Part shown: piece by piece, positions 45,473 through 54,414 of the stretch
Layout: each line of letters starts with the position of its first letter
How positions within the stretch are numbered: the first letter of the stretch is position 1
NCBI RefSeq assembly: GCF_024171405.1
Contig: NZ_JALJZT010000002.1
Coordinates: 1,054,001 to 1,118,000 of the forward strand
Source: Qipengyuania citrea
GTDB taxonomy: Bacteria; Pseudomonadota; Alphaproteobacteria; Sphingomonadales; Sphingomonadaceae
Direction: 5' to 3'
Length of the DNA stretch: 64,000 nucleotides
Translations under genes and position numbers: made by a program
The notes under the pieces: generated by a model
Seen by the model: the letters and a program-made list of their open reading frames with translations, nothing else
Told to the model about the DNA's origin: nothing
The model's database searches: none

Positions 45473-46375
45473 CTATGCCTTGCCCGCAGGCGGTTTGTCC
45501 AACGCTTTGACCGCATGCGCGGCCACCGGTTTGTCCATGTGCCGGCGCAATTCGTCGAGCGCCTGCGCGGTCAGCGCCGCGCGTCCGCGTGGACCGTTGA
45601 AATATTGCTGGATCCACGGATGGTCCAGCTCCATCAGATTGGGAACGGTGTCGACCGCGATCACCTGCTTGTCCGCCAGCACCGCCACGCGGTCGCAGAT
45701 TTCGTGCAGCGTATCGAGATCGTGGGTGATCAGGAACACGGTCAGCCCGAGCGTTTCCTTCAACTCCAGCGTCAGCCGGTCGAAAGCCGCCGCACCGACC
45801 GGGTCGAGCCCCGCGGTCGGCTCGTCGAGGAACAGGAGTTCGGGGTCGAGCGCAAGCGCGCGGGCGAGCCCGGCGCGTTTCTTCATCCCGCCCGACAGTT
45901 CGGAGGGAAACTTGGCCACCGCTTCTTCGGCAAGGCCCGACAGCACCACCTTGTACCGCGCGATCTCGTGCCGCAAATCGGGTTCGATATCAGGGTAGAA
46001 CTGCTTGAGCGGGACTTCGACATTCTCGCCCACGGTCAGTGTCGAGAACAGCGCCCCGCCCTGGAACAACACGCCCCAGCGGTTGCGGATGCCGATATGC
46101 ACATTGGGATCGGTATCGATGATCGACTTGCCGAACACGCGAATATCGCCCGCAGTCGGCCGTTGCAGCCCGATGATCGAGCGCATCAGCACACTCTTGC
46201 CGGTGCCCGAGCCGCCGACCACGCCGAGGATCTCCCCGCGCCTGACCTTGAGATCGAGGTTCTCGTGGACGACCTGCGGGCCGAAAGCATTGGTCAGCCC
46301 CTCGACCACGATCGGGTAATCGCCGCGATAGCGTTCGTGGCGGCCCAGTTCGCGCCCGGTTTCGTCCTGCGCCAT
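45473..46375 (-). CDS. MlaF-type ABC transporter ATP-binding protein
   Basis: 300 residues, starting [27 protein letters not shown]. Walker A is GVVGGSGTGKSVL, the ABC signature is ELSGGMKKRAGLARALA, and Walker B is LLFLDEPTAGLD with the H-loop THD following. It energises retrograde or anterograde phospholipid transport with the MlaE permease and MlaD ring. A 40-residue C-terminal extension (RRHMDKPVAAHAVKALDKPPAGKA) is alphaproteobacterial in style. The ATG overlaps the permease stop (TGATG). Confidence 0.93.
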   Translation of the reverse strand: MAQDETGRELGRHERYRGDYPIVVEGLTNAFGPQVVHENLDLKVRRGEILGVVGGSGTGKSVLMRSIIGLQRPTAGDIRVFGKSIIDTDPNVHIGIRNRWGVLFQGGALFSTLTVGENVEVPLKQFYPDIEPDLRHEIARYKVVLSGLAEEAVAKFPSELSGGMKKRAGLARALALDPELLFLDEPTAGLDPVGAAAFDRLTLELKETLGLTVFLITHDLDTLHEICDRVAVLADKQVIAVDTVPNLMELDHPWIQQYFNGPRGRAALTAQALDELRRHMDKPVAAHAVKALDKPPAGKA

Positions 46376-47487
46376 CAGCCCCACCCGATTTCGGTAAAGA
46401 ACACGGCGAAGAAGGCGTCGATCACGATCACCGCGAAAATGCCCGTCACCACCGCCATGGTGGTGCGCAGGCCAACGTCTTCCGAATTCCCCTTGACCTG
46501 CATGCCGTGATAGCAGCCCGCCAGCGCGACGATCAGACCGAACACCGGCGCTTTGACCAGCCCGACCCACAAATCGTAGATCGGGACCACGTCCTGGATC
46601 CGGGTGAGGAAGGTCCAGAACGGAATGCCCAGCATGAACTGACCGACGAACGCGCCGCCGATAATCGCAACCCCGGAGGCATAGAAGCCGAGCAGCGGCA
46701 TCATCAGTACCGCGGCAAGGATGCGCGGAACGACCAGCGCCTCCATCGGCGAAATGCCAATGGTCTGCATCGCGTCGACTTCCTCGGTCAGCCGCATGGT
46801 CCCGATCTGCGCGGCAAAGGCGCTGCCCGACCGGCCCGCGACCATGATCGCGGTCATCAGTACACCCAGTTCGCGCAAGGTGATGCGCCCGACGAGGTTA
46901 ACCGTCAGCGTCTCGGCGCCGAATTGCTGCAATTGCACCGCGCCCTGCTGCGCGATGACGACGCCGATCAGGAAGCTCATCAGGCCGATGATCGGCAGCG
47001 CCGACACCCCCACCAGTTCAAGCTGGCGGACCAGCGCGAGCACGCGAAAGCGGCGCGGATGACGGATCAGGCTGCCGATGGAGATCAGCAGCGCACCCAG
47101 AAAGCCGATCACGCCGTATGCACCGTGGCGGGCGTTGAACAGCTTGTCGCCCACCGCCTGCGGCACGCGCTCCCACACGGGCAGGCGCGGGGCGGTAATG
47201 TCTTCCTCGACGCTCATGCCCTCGAGCGCGCCGACTAGCCGCTTGGCGCGATCGCTCGCACCGACGATCTCGGCATCGTGCGTCTTCGACAGGCTGCAGG
47301 CCACCCATGCGCCGACCGTATCGATTTCGCTGATGGCAGACAGGTCGATGGTGCCGATGGGCCCATCGAGGACCCGCAAATCCTGGTCGATCGCACCAAT
47401 GGTCGAGACCAGATAGGGCCCGGAGAGCACGAGGACCGTAGCCCCGTCATCATCCTCGATCAGTTCGTATTCGGCGAAACCACCCAT
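46375..47487 (-). CDS. MlaE-type ABC permease with N-terminal STAS domain
   Basis: About 370 residues. The N-terminal ~90 residues form a STAS-like domain ([42 protein letters not shown]). The rest is the MlaE permease with five to six helices and the family blocks [23 protein letters not shown](G)[23 protein letters not shown] and [24 protein letters not shown]. The STAS fusion, absent from the E. coli MlaE but frequent in alphaproteobacteria, replaces a separate MlaB. The start is uncertain: ATG at 47487 or the GTG at 47517. Confidence 0.9.
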   Translation of the reverse strand: MGGFAEYELIEDDDGATVLVLSGPYLVSTIGAIDQDLRVLDGPIGTIDLSAISEIDTVGAWVACSLSKTHDAEIVGASDRAKRLVGALEGMSVEEDITAPRLPVWERVPQAVGDKLFNARHGAYGVIGFLGALLISIGSLIRHPRRFRVLALVRQLELVGVSALPIIGLMSFLIGVVIAQQGAVQLQQFGAETLTVNLVGRITLRELGVLMTAIMVAGRSGSAFAAQIGTMRLTEEVDAMQTIGISPMEALVVPRILAAVLMMPLLGFYASGVAIIGGAFVGQFMLGIPFWTFLTRIQDVVPIYDLWVGLVKAPVFGLIVALAGCYHGMQVKGNSEDVGLRTTMAVVTGIFAVIVIDAFFAVFFTEIGWG

Positions 47488-47590
47488 TGCGGCGTCGTAT
47501 GCGAGCAAATCCTCCACTTGCCAAGCGGCTATCGCGCGAGTTCACCTGCAGCGTTGCATCGCACCAAGGGCGCTGGCAAAGGCCAGTCGC

Positions 47591-50419
47591 ATGAGCACCG
47601 AGCTACCCACGACCTTCGACCCAGCCGAAATCGAGCAGCGCTGGTACGCGCATTGGGAACAGGAAGGCCTCTTCCGGCCCGACCGCCCCGACGCGCAGCC
47701 CTATACGATCGTCAATCCGCCGCCCAACGTCACCGGCAGCCTGCATATCGGCCATGCGCTCGACAATACGCTGCAGGACATCATGATCCGTTACGAACGG
47801 CTGCGCGGCAAGGACGCGTTGTGGGTGGTGGGCACCGACCATGCGGGCATTGCCACGCAGATGGTCGTCGAACGCCAATTGGAGGCGAAGCAGGACAAGC
47901 GCACCAATTACAGCCGCGAGGATTTCGTGGCCAAGGTGTGGGAGTGGAAAGAGGAAAGCGGCGGCACGATCACGCGCCAGCTGCGCCGCCTCGGCTGCTC
48001 GATGGACTGGTCACGCGAACAGTTCACCATGGACCCGCATTTCAGCGCGGCGGTGACCAAGACCTTCGTCGATCTTTATAACGACGGGCTGATCTACCGC
48101 GACAAGCGGCTGGTCAATTGGGACCCCAAGCTCAAGACCGCGATCAGCGATCTCGAGGTCGAAACGCAGGATGTGAAGGGTTCGTTCTGGCACTTCCGCT
48201 ATCCGCTTGAAGACGGCGTCACGCTGGCCGACGGACGCGACTATATCGAGGTTGCAACCACGCGCCCCGAAACCATGCTGGCCGACATGGCGGTGGCGGT
48301 GCATCCCGAGGACGAGCGCTATGCCAGCGTGGTCGGCAAGCATGTCGTGCTGCCGATCACCGGGCGCCGCGTGCCGATCGTGGCCGACGAACATGCCGAT
48401 CCCGAACTGGGCAGCGGCGCGGTGAAGATCACCCCCGGGCACGATTTCAACGATTTCGAAGTCGGCAAGCGCGCCGGGTTCAGGCCCGCCGAGATGCTCA
48501 ACATGCTCGATGGGGAAGCCAATGTCTGCCAGACCGCCGACGGGCTGGTGCCGGAAGAATTCCTCGGCCAGCACCGGTTCAAGCGTGACGGGGTGGATGG
48601 CGCGCGCGAACTGGTGGTCCAGCGGCTCAAGGAAAGCGGCCACCTCATCCCGCATATCGCCAAGACCAAGAAGGGCGAGGAACAGGAACTCGACGCCGAA
48701 CCGCGCACCATCGCGACGCCCTTCGGCGACCGCGGCGGCGTGGTGATCGAACCCTGGCTGACCGACCAGTGGTATGTCGATGCCGAGAAGCTGGCGGTAA
48801 AGCCGATCGAGGCAGTGAAGAACGGCGAGGTCGAGATCGTCCCCAAGAGCTGGGAGAAGACCTTCTTCAACTGGATGGAAAACATCCAGCCATGGTGCGT
48901 CAGCCGGCAGCTGTGGTGGGGGCACCGGATCCCGGCGTGGTACGATGCTGAAGGCAAGGCCTATGTCGCACTGAACGAGGAGGAAGCGCAGGCGCAGGCA
49001 GGCGAAGGCGCCGCACTGACCCGCGACGAGGACGTGCTCGACACGTGGTTCTCCTCCGCGCTCTGGCCCTTCGCCACGCTCGGCTGGCCGGAAAATCCCT
49101 CTCCCCCTGCGGGAGAGGGAGGAGCGCCGACAGGCGCGGAGGGTGAGGGGGCGGCGACCATGGTCGCCGCTGACACGGCGAACCCCTCTCCCAACCCTCT
49201 CCCGAACGGGGAGAGGGCTTCGCTGGTCGCCAAGCACTATCCCAACAATTTGCTGATTTCCGGCTTCGACATCCTGTTCTTCTGGGATGCCCGCATGATG
49301 ATGATGGGGCAGTACACCACCGGGCAGAACCCATGGCCCAAGCTGTATCTGCACGGCCTCGTCCGCGCGGCGGATGGGCAGAAGATGTCCAAGTCGAAGG
49401 GCAATGTCGTCGACCCGCTGGGGCTGATCGACCAGTACGGCGCCGATGCGCTGCGCTTCTTCATGGCGGCGATGGAAAGCCAGGGCCGCGACATCAAGAT
49501 GGATGACAAGCGGATCGAGGGATACCGCAACTTCGCCACCAAGCTTTGGAACGCGACGCGGTTCTGCCAGTCGAACGGCATCGGCGCGAGCAGCAGCATC
49601 GCGGCGCCCAAGGCGAGCCACGCAGTCAATCGCTGGATCATCGGTGAAGTCGTGGAAACCAAAGAGGCGCTCGACGCGGCGCTGGCCGAGCTGCGTTTCG
49701 ATGCGGCGGCAAACACGATCTATCACTTCGTGTGGGACCGGTTCTGCGACTGGTATATCGAACTGGTCAAAGGCAATTTCGACGAGGAAACCAGGGCGGT
49801 CGCCGGCTGGGCGCTCGACCAGATCCTCGTGATGCTGCACCCCTTCATGCCCTTCATCACCGAAGAACTGTGGTCCAAGCAGGGCGACCGCGCCGATTAT
49901 CCGCTGATCACTGCAAAGTGGGTCGATCCGCAGGCCGAAGTGGATGCCGAGGCTAAAGCGGAAATCGACTGGCTAATTGCGCTGACCAGCGCGATCCGCA
50001 CCGCCAAGAACGAGCTGGGCATTGCGCCGGGCGCCAAGCTGGAAGCCTTCTGCCCCGCGCCCAGCGTGCTGGCGAAATCGGTGGTCGAGGCCAATGCCGG
50101 CGCCATCGAACGGCTGGCGCGGCTGACCGCGATCCACTTCGCCGAAGCGCCCGCTGGCGCGGCGATGCAGATCGCAGCGGGCGAGGATGCGCTTGTCATT
50201 CCGCTCGAAGGCGTGATCGACATCGAGGCGGAGAAGACCCGCCTGTCGAAGGCGCTGGAGGCTTCGGCCAAGGAAGCCAAGTCGCTCGAAGGCCGGCTCG
50301 GCAATGCGAACTTCGTCGAACGCGCCAAGCCCGAAGCGGTCGAGAAGGCGCGCGCCGACCATGCGCACCACACCGCCGAAGTCGCGCGGCTCGAAGCCGC
50401 CCTCGCGCGGCTCGGCTGA
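47591..50419 (+). CDS. valS: Valyl-tRNA synthetase, with an in-frame repeat-encoded insertion
   Basis: 942 residues. The class I signatures are [16 protein letters not shown] (HIGH) near residue 40 and [12 protein letters not shown] near 600. The editing domain has [24 protein letters not shown], and the C-terminal tail is the usual coiled coil. Within the catalytic domain, between [11 protein letters not shown] and [17 protein letters not shown], about 43 residues (roughly 502-544) rich in Pro, Gly, Ala and Glu are added. They are encoded by a palindromic repeat at 49096-49217. Homologues have only a few residues there. The reading frame is intact, so the enzyme is presumably functional. Confidence 0.95.
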   Translation: MSTELPTTFDPAEIEQRWYAHWEQEGLFRPDRPDAQPYTIVNPPPNVTGSLHIGHALDNTLQDIMIRYERLRGKDALWVVGTDHAGIATQMVVERQLEAKQDKRTNYSREDFVAKVWEWKEESGGTITRQLRRLGCSMDWSREQFTMDPHFSAAVTKTFVDLYNDGLIYRDKRLVNWDPKLKTAISDLEVETQDVKGSFWHFRYPLEDGVTLADGRDYIEVATTRPETMLADMAVAVHPEDERYASVVGKHVVLPITGRRVPIVADEHADPELGSGAVKITPGHDFNDFEVGKRAGFRPAEMLNMLDGEANVCQTADGLVPEEFLGQHRFKRDGVDGARELVVQRLKESGHLIPHIAKTKKGEEQELDAEPRTIATPFGDRGGVVIEPWLTDQWYVDAEKLAVKPIEAVKNGEVEIVPKSWEKTFFNWMENIQPWCVSRQLWWGHRIPAWYDAEGKAYVALNEEEAQAQAGEGAALTRDEDVLDTWFSSALWPFATLGWPENPSPPAGEGGAPTGAEGEGAATMVAADTANPSPNPLPNGERASLVAKHYPNNLLISGFDILFFWDARMMMMGQYTTGQNPWPKLYLHGLVRAADGQKMSKSKGNVVDPLGLIDQYGADALRFFMAAMESQGRDIKMDDKRIEGYRNFATKLWNATRFCQSNGIGASSSIAAPKASHAVNRWIIGEVVETKEALDAALAELRFDAAANTIYHFVWDRFCDWYIELVKGNFDEETRAVAGWALDQILVMLHPFMPFITEELWSKQGDRADYPLITAKWVDPQAEVDAEAKAEIDWLIALTSAIRTAKNELGIAPGAKLEAFCPAPSVLAKSVVEANAGAIERLARLTAIHFAEAPAGAAMQIAAGEDALVIPLEGVIDIEAEKTRLSKALEASAKEAKSLEGRLGNANFVERAKPEAVEKARADHAHHTAEVARLEAALARLG
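49096..49217. repeat. Palindrome-rich repeat inserted in frame in valS
   Basis: Three hairpins are visible. The first is TCCCTCTCCC/GGGAGAGGGA (49096-49120). The second is the perfect 20-nt palindrome GCGGCGACCATGGTCGCCGC at 49151-49170. The third is CCCTCTCCC/GGGAGAGGG (49195-49217). A GCGCC/GGCGC pair also lies near 49133-49147, then GGGTGAGGGG. The CCCTCTCCC...GGTGAGGGG pattern is one I know as an intergenic repeat in many proteobacteria; here it is coding. Confidence 0.85.
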
Positions 50420-50440
50420 CAAAACACGCCTAACCCTCTC

Positions 50441-50534
50441 GTCACCCCGGACTTGATCCGGGGTCAGGCTTCTTCGCTCGGCCTTGTGCCCGCAACGAAG
50501 AACAGCCCGACCCCGGCTCGGAGGCCGGGGTGAC
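50441..50534. repeat. Palindromic repeat between valS and queE
   Basis: About 94 bp. Its terminal 10-bp inverted ends are GTCACCCCGG and CCGGGGTGAC. Each end is also a local hairpin, and inner GGCTTCTTCG/CGAAGAACAGCC arms nearly pair. It is the same family as 36929-37048. No terminator with a clear U-run is otherwise seen after valS, so the repeat might take that role. Confidence 0.8.
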
Positions 50535-50737
50535 GCGTGGTGGCGATTTCCTACGCAGCCCGATTGTGTCATGAACGCGCCAATGGCCCACGCCCCTACC
50601 CCAACCTCCGACGCGCATCTTCAATCGACCCGCTCGATCAAACCCCGCATGACTGATCGGTTCGTTTTTCGCGCCTGGACCGTGGTCCATGCGGTCCATG
50701 TGTGCCCCGCGCACGACGAACCGAATGAGGGTGCCCG
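50535..50737 (+). promoter_or_regulatory. queE upstream region with a candidate structured leader (50657-50724)
   Basis: With the repeat, this makes a 318-bp gap without a convincing gene. At 50657-50665 and 50716-50724, TCGGTTCGT and ACGAACCGA form a perfect 9-bp outer stem. It encloses two further hairpins: TGGAC-CGTG-GTCCA at 50676-50689 with its centre at CGTG, and GTGTGC-CCC-GCGCAC at 50700-50714. This is a three-way-junction-like layout that ends inside the GAATGAGGG ribosome-site region. It does not match preQ1 riboswitch classes as I recall them. Confidence 0.4.
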
Positions 50738-51472
50738 ATGCCACTAGTCCTCGCCACCCAGGCTCCCGGTGAGCCGGAGATCTTCGCCAGCGTGCAGGGC
50801 GAAGGGCCGAGTGCGGGCATGCCCTGCACCTTCCTGCGGCTGTCGCGCTGCAATCTCGCCTGCGTGTGGTGCGATACCGCCTATACATGGCATTTCGCGG
50901 GCGACGAGCGGCCGCACCGCGACGGGGTCGAATTCGACCGCACGGCCAACCAGCTCACGCTGGGCGAGGAGGAGGTTGCCGCGCGTATCACCGCGCTGGG
51001 CCAGAAGCGTCTGGTGATCACCGGCGGCGAACCGCTGCTGCAGGCGCCCGCGCTCGCGCGGCTGCTGGGCCATCTGCCCGATGTCACGGTGGAGATCGAG
51101 ACCAATGGCACGACCAAGGCAAGCCCCGCACTCGACATCCGCATCGATCAGTTCAACGTCAGCCCCAAGCTGGCGCATAGCGGCAATCCTGCGGAACTGG
51201 CGCTCATCCCCGAGCGGCTCGATGCCTATGCCACCGATCCGCGCGCCTGGTTCAAATTCGTGATCGCTGCGCCGGCGGATCTGGGCGAGGTGCTGGCGCT
51301 GCGCGATCGCTATCGGTTCAAGCCCGACCACGTCTTCCTGATGCCCGAAGGCACCGACAGCGAGACGCTGCGCGCCCGCGAACAATGGCTCGCGCCGCTA
51401 TGCGTCGAACACGGTTTCCGGATGAGCGACCGGCTGCACATCCATTTGTTCGGCGATACACGGGGCACTTGA
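50738..51472 (+). CDS. queE: 7-carboxy-7-deazaguanine synthase QueE
   Basis: A 244-residue radical SAM enzyme of the queuosine/7-deazapurine pathway, converting 6-carboxytetrahydropterin to 7-carboxy-7-deazaguanine. The cluster motif is SRCNLACVWCDTAYTW (Cx3Cx2C, short form). FASVQGEGPSAGMPCTFLRL at the N-terminus is the QueE signature, and LVITGGEPLLQ follows. The other queuosine genes (queC, queD) are not in the window. A GAGGG element lies 8 nt before the ATG, at the end of the structured leader. Confidence 0.95.
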   Translation: MPLVLATQAPGEPEIFASVQGEGPSAGMPCTFLRLSRCNLACVWCDTAYTWHFAGDERPHRDGVEFDRTANQLTLGEEEVAARITALGQKRLVITGGEPLLQAPALARLLGHLPDVTVEIETNGTTKASPALDIRIDQFNVSPKLAHSGNPAELALIPERLDAYATDPRAWFKFVIAAPADLGEVLALRDRYRFKPDHVFLMPEGTDSETLRAREQWLAPLCVEHGFRMSDRLHIHLFGDTRGT

Positions 51473-51478
51473 GACGTC

Positions 51479-51576
51479 AGTCATTGCGAGCGTAGCGAAG
51501 CAATCCCGTTCCAAGCGTTCGGGCCAGTGCCGAGTACTCTGGATTGCCGCGTCGCCGGCGGCTCCTCGCAATGACT
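51479..51576. repeat. Palindromic repeat (GTCATTGCGAG type) between queE and the HerA-like gene
   Basis: Perfect 12-bp inverted ends AGTCATTGCGAG and CTCGCAATGACT bound a 98-bp element. An inner GCAATCC/GGATTGC pair is also present. The GTCATTGCGAG...CTCGCAATGAC form is a repeat I have seen in many alphaproteobacterial genomes. It lies between convergent genes and could act as a bidirectional stem. Confidence 0.85.
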
Positions 51577-51588
51577 CATATGGGCGGA

Positions 51589-53562
51589 TTAGCCCTGCGA
51601 GCGCCAGCGCTGGACGGTGCGCTGGACCATGTCCTCTTCGCCGCCGGCATTGTTCCACAGTTCGACGAAGCTGGGGTCTTCCGACGCGGGCCGTTTCGAT
51701 TCCTCGAGATTGTCGAAGCTCATGCGGATCGGGACGGCGACACCCTCGCCGCAGATGATGCACTCGCGGTTGCGCAGTGCGGGGATCGCATCGAGGAAGC
51801 CGCGCGCGCCTTCGGGCATCGCCGCGCGGACGAATTCCTGGTCGCGGTCGTTGTTGAGGCGCATCGAGAGGATCGTGCCGCATTGCGACAGCACGCCTTC
51901 GGCAAGGTCGGACGGACGCTGCGTGATCAGGCCCAGGCTGATGCCGTACTTACGGCCTTCCTTGGCGATGCGCGACAGGATGGTGCCGACCGAATTGCCA
52001 TCGGCGTTCTTCTCGTTGGGGACGTAGCGGTGGGCTTCTTCGCAGACCAGCAGGATCGGCGAGGTCCGCTCGTCGCGGCCCCAGATGGCGAAATCGAACA
52101 CCAGCCGGCTGAGCACCGCCACCACGGTCGAGGTGATGTCCGACGGGACGCCCGACACATCGATGATCGAGATCGGCTTGCCGTTCGACGGCATGCGGAA
52201 GATCTTGGCGATGAAATCGGCCATCGTGTCGGCCACCAGCATGCCCGAGAACATGAACTGGTAGCGCGGGTCGGCCTTGATCTCGTCGAGCTTGTTCTTG
52301 ATCCGCATATAAGGCGCGGAATTGGTCGATTTGTCGAGCTTGCCCATCGCGTCCTGGATCTCGTTCGAGAGGTCCGAGAGCAGGTAGGGGATCGGCGAAT
52401 CCACGGTGATCTTGCCCATATGCTCGGCCAGCCGGCTCTTCTGCCGCGCCTTGAGCAGGCACTTGGCGAGGATGTCGGCATCGACCTGGTGGTCATTGCC
52501 GGTGCTGGTAATCAGCACTTCGCAATGTTCCTCGAAATTCATGATCCAGTAGGGCATCTGCAGGTTCGAGACGTCGAGGATCACACCCGTGTTGCGAAAC
52601 GCCGAGGCATATTCGCCATGCGGATCGATCATCACGATATGGCCTTCGGGCGCGGCCTCGCAGATGCGGTGCAGGATCAGCGCGGCGCTGGTCGATTTAC
52701 CCGTACCGGTCGACCCGAGCAGCGCGAAGTGCTTGCCGAGCATGGCATCGACATAGATGCCGGCGCGGATGTCCTTGGTCGGATAGACCTTGCCGATGGT
52801 GATCGCGCTGCGCCCGTCGCTGGCATAGACCTGTTTCAGATCCGCGGTCGTCGCGGGATAGACCATCGCGCCGGGGACCGGATAGCGCGTCACACCGCGG
52901 CGGAAGCGGTGGAGCTTGCCGGTGAGCTTTTCTTCGGTGCCTTCGCCGAGGAAGTCGATATTGGCGAGGATCGACCCCGCCTTGCGGTCCTGGCGCTGGT
53001 TGCGCACGCTGGCGAGCAGCCAGCTGTTGCCCACGCGGATCTTGATCTGCGAGCCGACCTGGCCGGCCATGGCGACCGACGGATCGGTATCGTCGGCACA
53101 TTCGTTCAGCCGCTGGAGGTCGATCGCGATCTGCGAGCTGGACCCGGCGATCTCGAGCACGACGCCGATCGGCTTGCCCGCGTTCTCGCCAATCTCCTCG
53201 GGTTCCTTGGCCGGCTCGGGTACCTCGCTGGTCTCGGGCGAAGCCGCAGGTTCGGGCGGGCGCGGCGGGGCTTCGCCGAGCGTCACAGGCGACGGCACGG
53301 GACGTTCCGCGGGGTCGTCCCCGCGGGGCACCGCGAGCGGCGCGGGCTGTGGCTCAGGTTCGGGTTCGGGCTGGCTTGTCTCGGCGGCGGGCTGCTGCGG
53401 CTGATGGACATAGCCCGAAGGCGACACCGCCGGAGTGGAGGATTGTTCGGCGCTGCGGCGGATGCGGTCGCGCAGCGAATTGCTGCGCGGCTGGGGCGGC
53501 TCCGCGCCGTCTTCCTGCGCGGGGTCGAAACTGCGGTAATCCGGATTGCCTGTGTCGTTCAT
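51589..53562 (-). CDS. HerA-like ATPase with HAS-barrel (DUF87)
   Basis: 657 residues. The first 125 are Pro/Glu-rich and disordered. A HAS-barrel-like beta domain follows (IGVVLEIAGSSSQIAIDL; GQVGSQIKIRVGNSWLLASVRN). The ATPase core has Walker A LLGSTGTGKST, VMIDPHGEYASAF, Walker B ILLVCEEAHRYVP and the sensor stretch GISLGLITQRPSDLAEGVLSQCGTI with the arginine finger region NNDRDQEFVRAAMP. HerA proteins form hexameric DNA translocases, often with NurA nuclease; no NurA or SIR2 partner is adjacent. The function here is unknown; a housekeeping role is more likely than defence, given the neighbours. Confidence 0.88.
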   Translation of the reverse strand: MNDTGNPDYRSFDPAQEDGAEPPQPRSNSLRDRIRRSAEQSSTPAVSPSGYVHQPQQPAAETSQPEPEPEPQPAPLAVPRGDDPAERPVPSPVTLGEAPPRPPEPAASPETSEVPEPAKEPEEIGENAGKPIGVVLEIAGSSSQIAIDLQRLNECADDTDPSVAMAGQVGSQIKIRVGNSWLLASVRNQRQDRKAGSILANIDFLGEGTEEKLTGKLHRFRRGVTRYPVPGAMVYPATTADLKQVYASDGRSAITIGKVYPTKDIRAGIYVDAMLGKHFALLGSTGTGKSTSAALILHRICEAAPEGHIVMIDPHGEYASAFRNTGVILDVSNLQMPYWIMNFEEHCEVLITSTGNDHQVDADILAKCLLKARQKSRLAEHMGKITVDSPIPYLLSDLSNEIQDAMGKLDKSTNSAPYMRIKNKLDEIKADPRYQFMFSGMLVADTMADFIAKIFRMPSNGKPISIIDVSGVPSDITSTVVAVLSRLVFDFAIWGRDERTSPILLVCEEAHRYVPNEKNADGNSVGTILSRIAKEGRKYGISLGLITQRPSDLAEGVLSQCGTILSMRLNNDRDQEFVRAAMPEGARGFLDAIPALRNRECIICGEGVAVPIRMSFDNLEESKRPASEDPSFVELWNNAGGEEDMVQRTVQRWRSQG

Positions 53563-53661
53563 CGATCTGGCTGTGCCCCAACGTCAAACGCGCCCATTGC
53601 GCTGGCAGCCTGCCTGACCGAAACTGCTTAAGATGTGGTCAACGATAGTGCCCGGGAAAGG

Positions 53662-54414
53662 TTAGATCAGCGCGAATAATCGCCCGGCCGCCCAGCCCAT
53701 TCCGACCGACAGCGCAACCGCCAGAAGGCCGTAAACCAGTGCCCATTCCTGCGAGTAGACCGCGACGATCCGTTCGAAGCCGACTTTCTTGACCTCGACC
53801 TCTGCCAGCGCCGAGGCGATCACCCGGCCATCGCGCACTGCGAAGGTCTCTGCCGTATAGGTGCCGGTGGAGACATTGGACGGCAGCGAGATACGGGACT
53901 GGTAGAGCACCTGTTCGCTGATCTGGACCCCGCCGAAATCCTGCTTGTAGAGCTGCTGGCGGGTCTTGAGGTCGACCAGCCCGGCTTTGAACCGCGCCTG
54001 TTCCTCGGGGTCGATCACCCCGCTGGGCGACAGCTGGATGTAATCGGTCCCGAATTCGTAGATCGCGGCGGTTTTCTCGTCGACGATCGCGTCGATCGGC
54101 TGCGAGGATGCGACCGCGAAATAGGACGGGACCGAGCGGAAGTCGCTGGTCGCGGCATTGACCCACACGCCGACAAAGCGTTCCTTCTCGCGCAGCCGGA
54201 CGGGTTCGGATGGCCCCTTGAGCACGACCACGATGTCGTAATCGCTACCAGCCGCGCGGCCCTGCGGATCGAGCACTGCGCCGAACAGCAGCAGTTCGGT
54301 GCCGGTGAACCCCTGCCGCACCTGCACCTCGTGCTGGCTGACTTCGGGCACGAGGATCGGATCGCGCTGGCCCATTAGCGCAAAGGCGAAGAGGAGGAGC
54401 AGCAGCGCCCTCAC
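53662..54414 (-). CDS. TIGR02186-like exported membrane protein
   Basis: About 250 residues starting at a GTG that overlaps the TSUP stop (GTGA). It has a signal peptide (RALLLLLFAFALMGQRDP), a beta-rich periplasmic body (VPEVSQHEVQVRQGFTGTELLLFGAVLDPQGRA; YDIVVVLKGPSEPVRLREKERFVGVWVN) and one C-terminal helix (ALVYGLLAVALSVGMGWAAGRLFALI). The pairing with a TSUP permease is the hallmark of this conserved alphaproteobacterial family, whose role is unknown. The long frame running to 55272 is a read-through of the permease gene. Confidence 0.85.
   Translation of the reverse strand: MRALLLLLFAFALMGQRDPILVPEVSQHEVQVRQGFTGTELLLFGAVLDPQGRAAGSDYDIVVVLKGPSEPVRLREKERFVGVWVNAATSDFRSVPSYFAVASSQPIDAIVDEKTAAIYEFGTDYIQLSPSGVIDPEEQARFKAGLVDLKTRQQLYKQDFGGVQISEQVLYQSRISLPSNVSTGTYTAETFAVRDGRVIASALAEVEVKKVGFERIVAVYSQEWALVYGLLAVALSVGMGWAAGRLFALI

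Noticed and set aside
50484..50747. An 87-codon frame between valS and queE
   Set aside because: It starts inside a palindromic repeat, overlaps the queE start and has a composition typical of noncoding repeat DNA.
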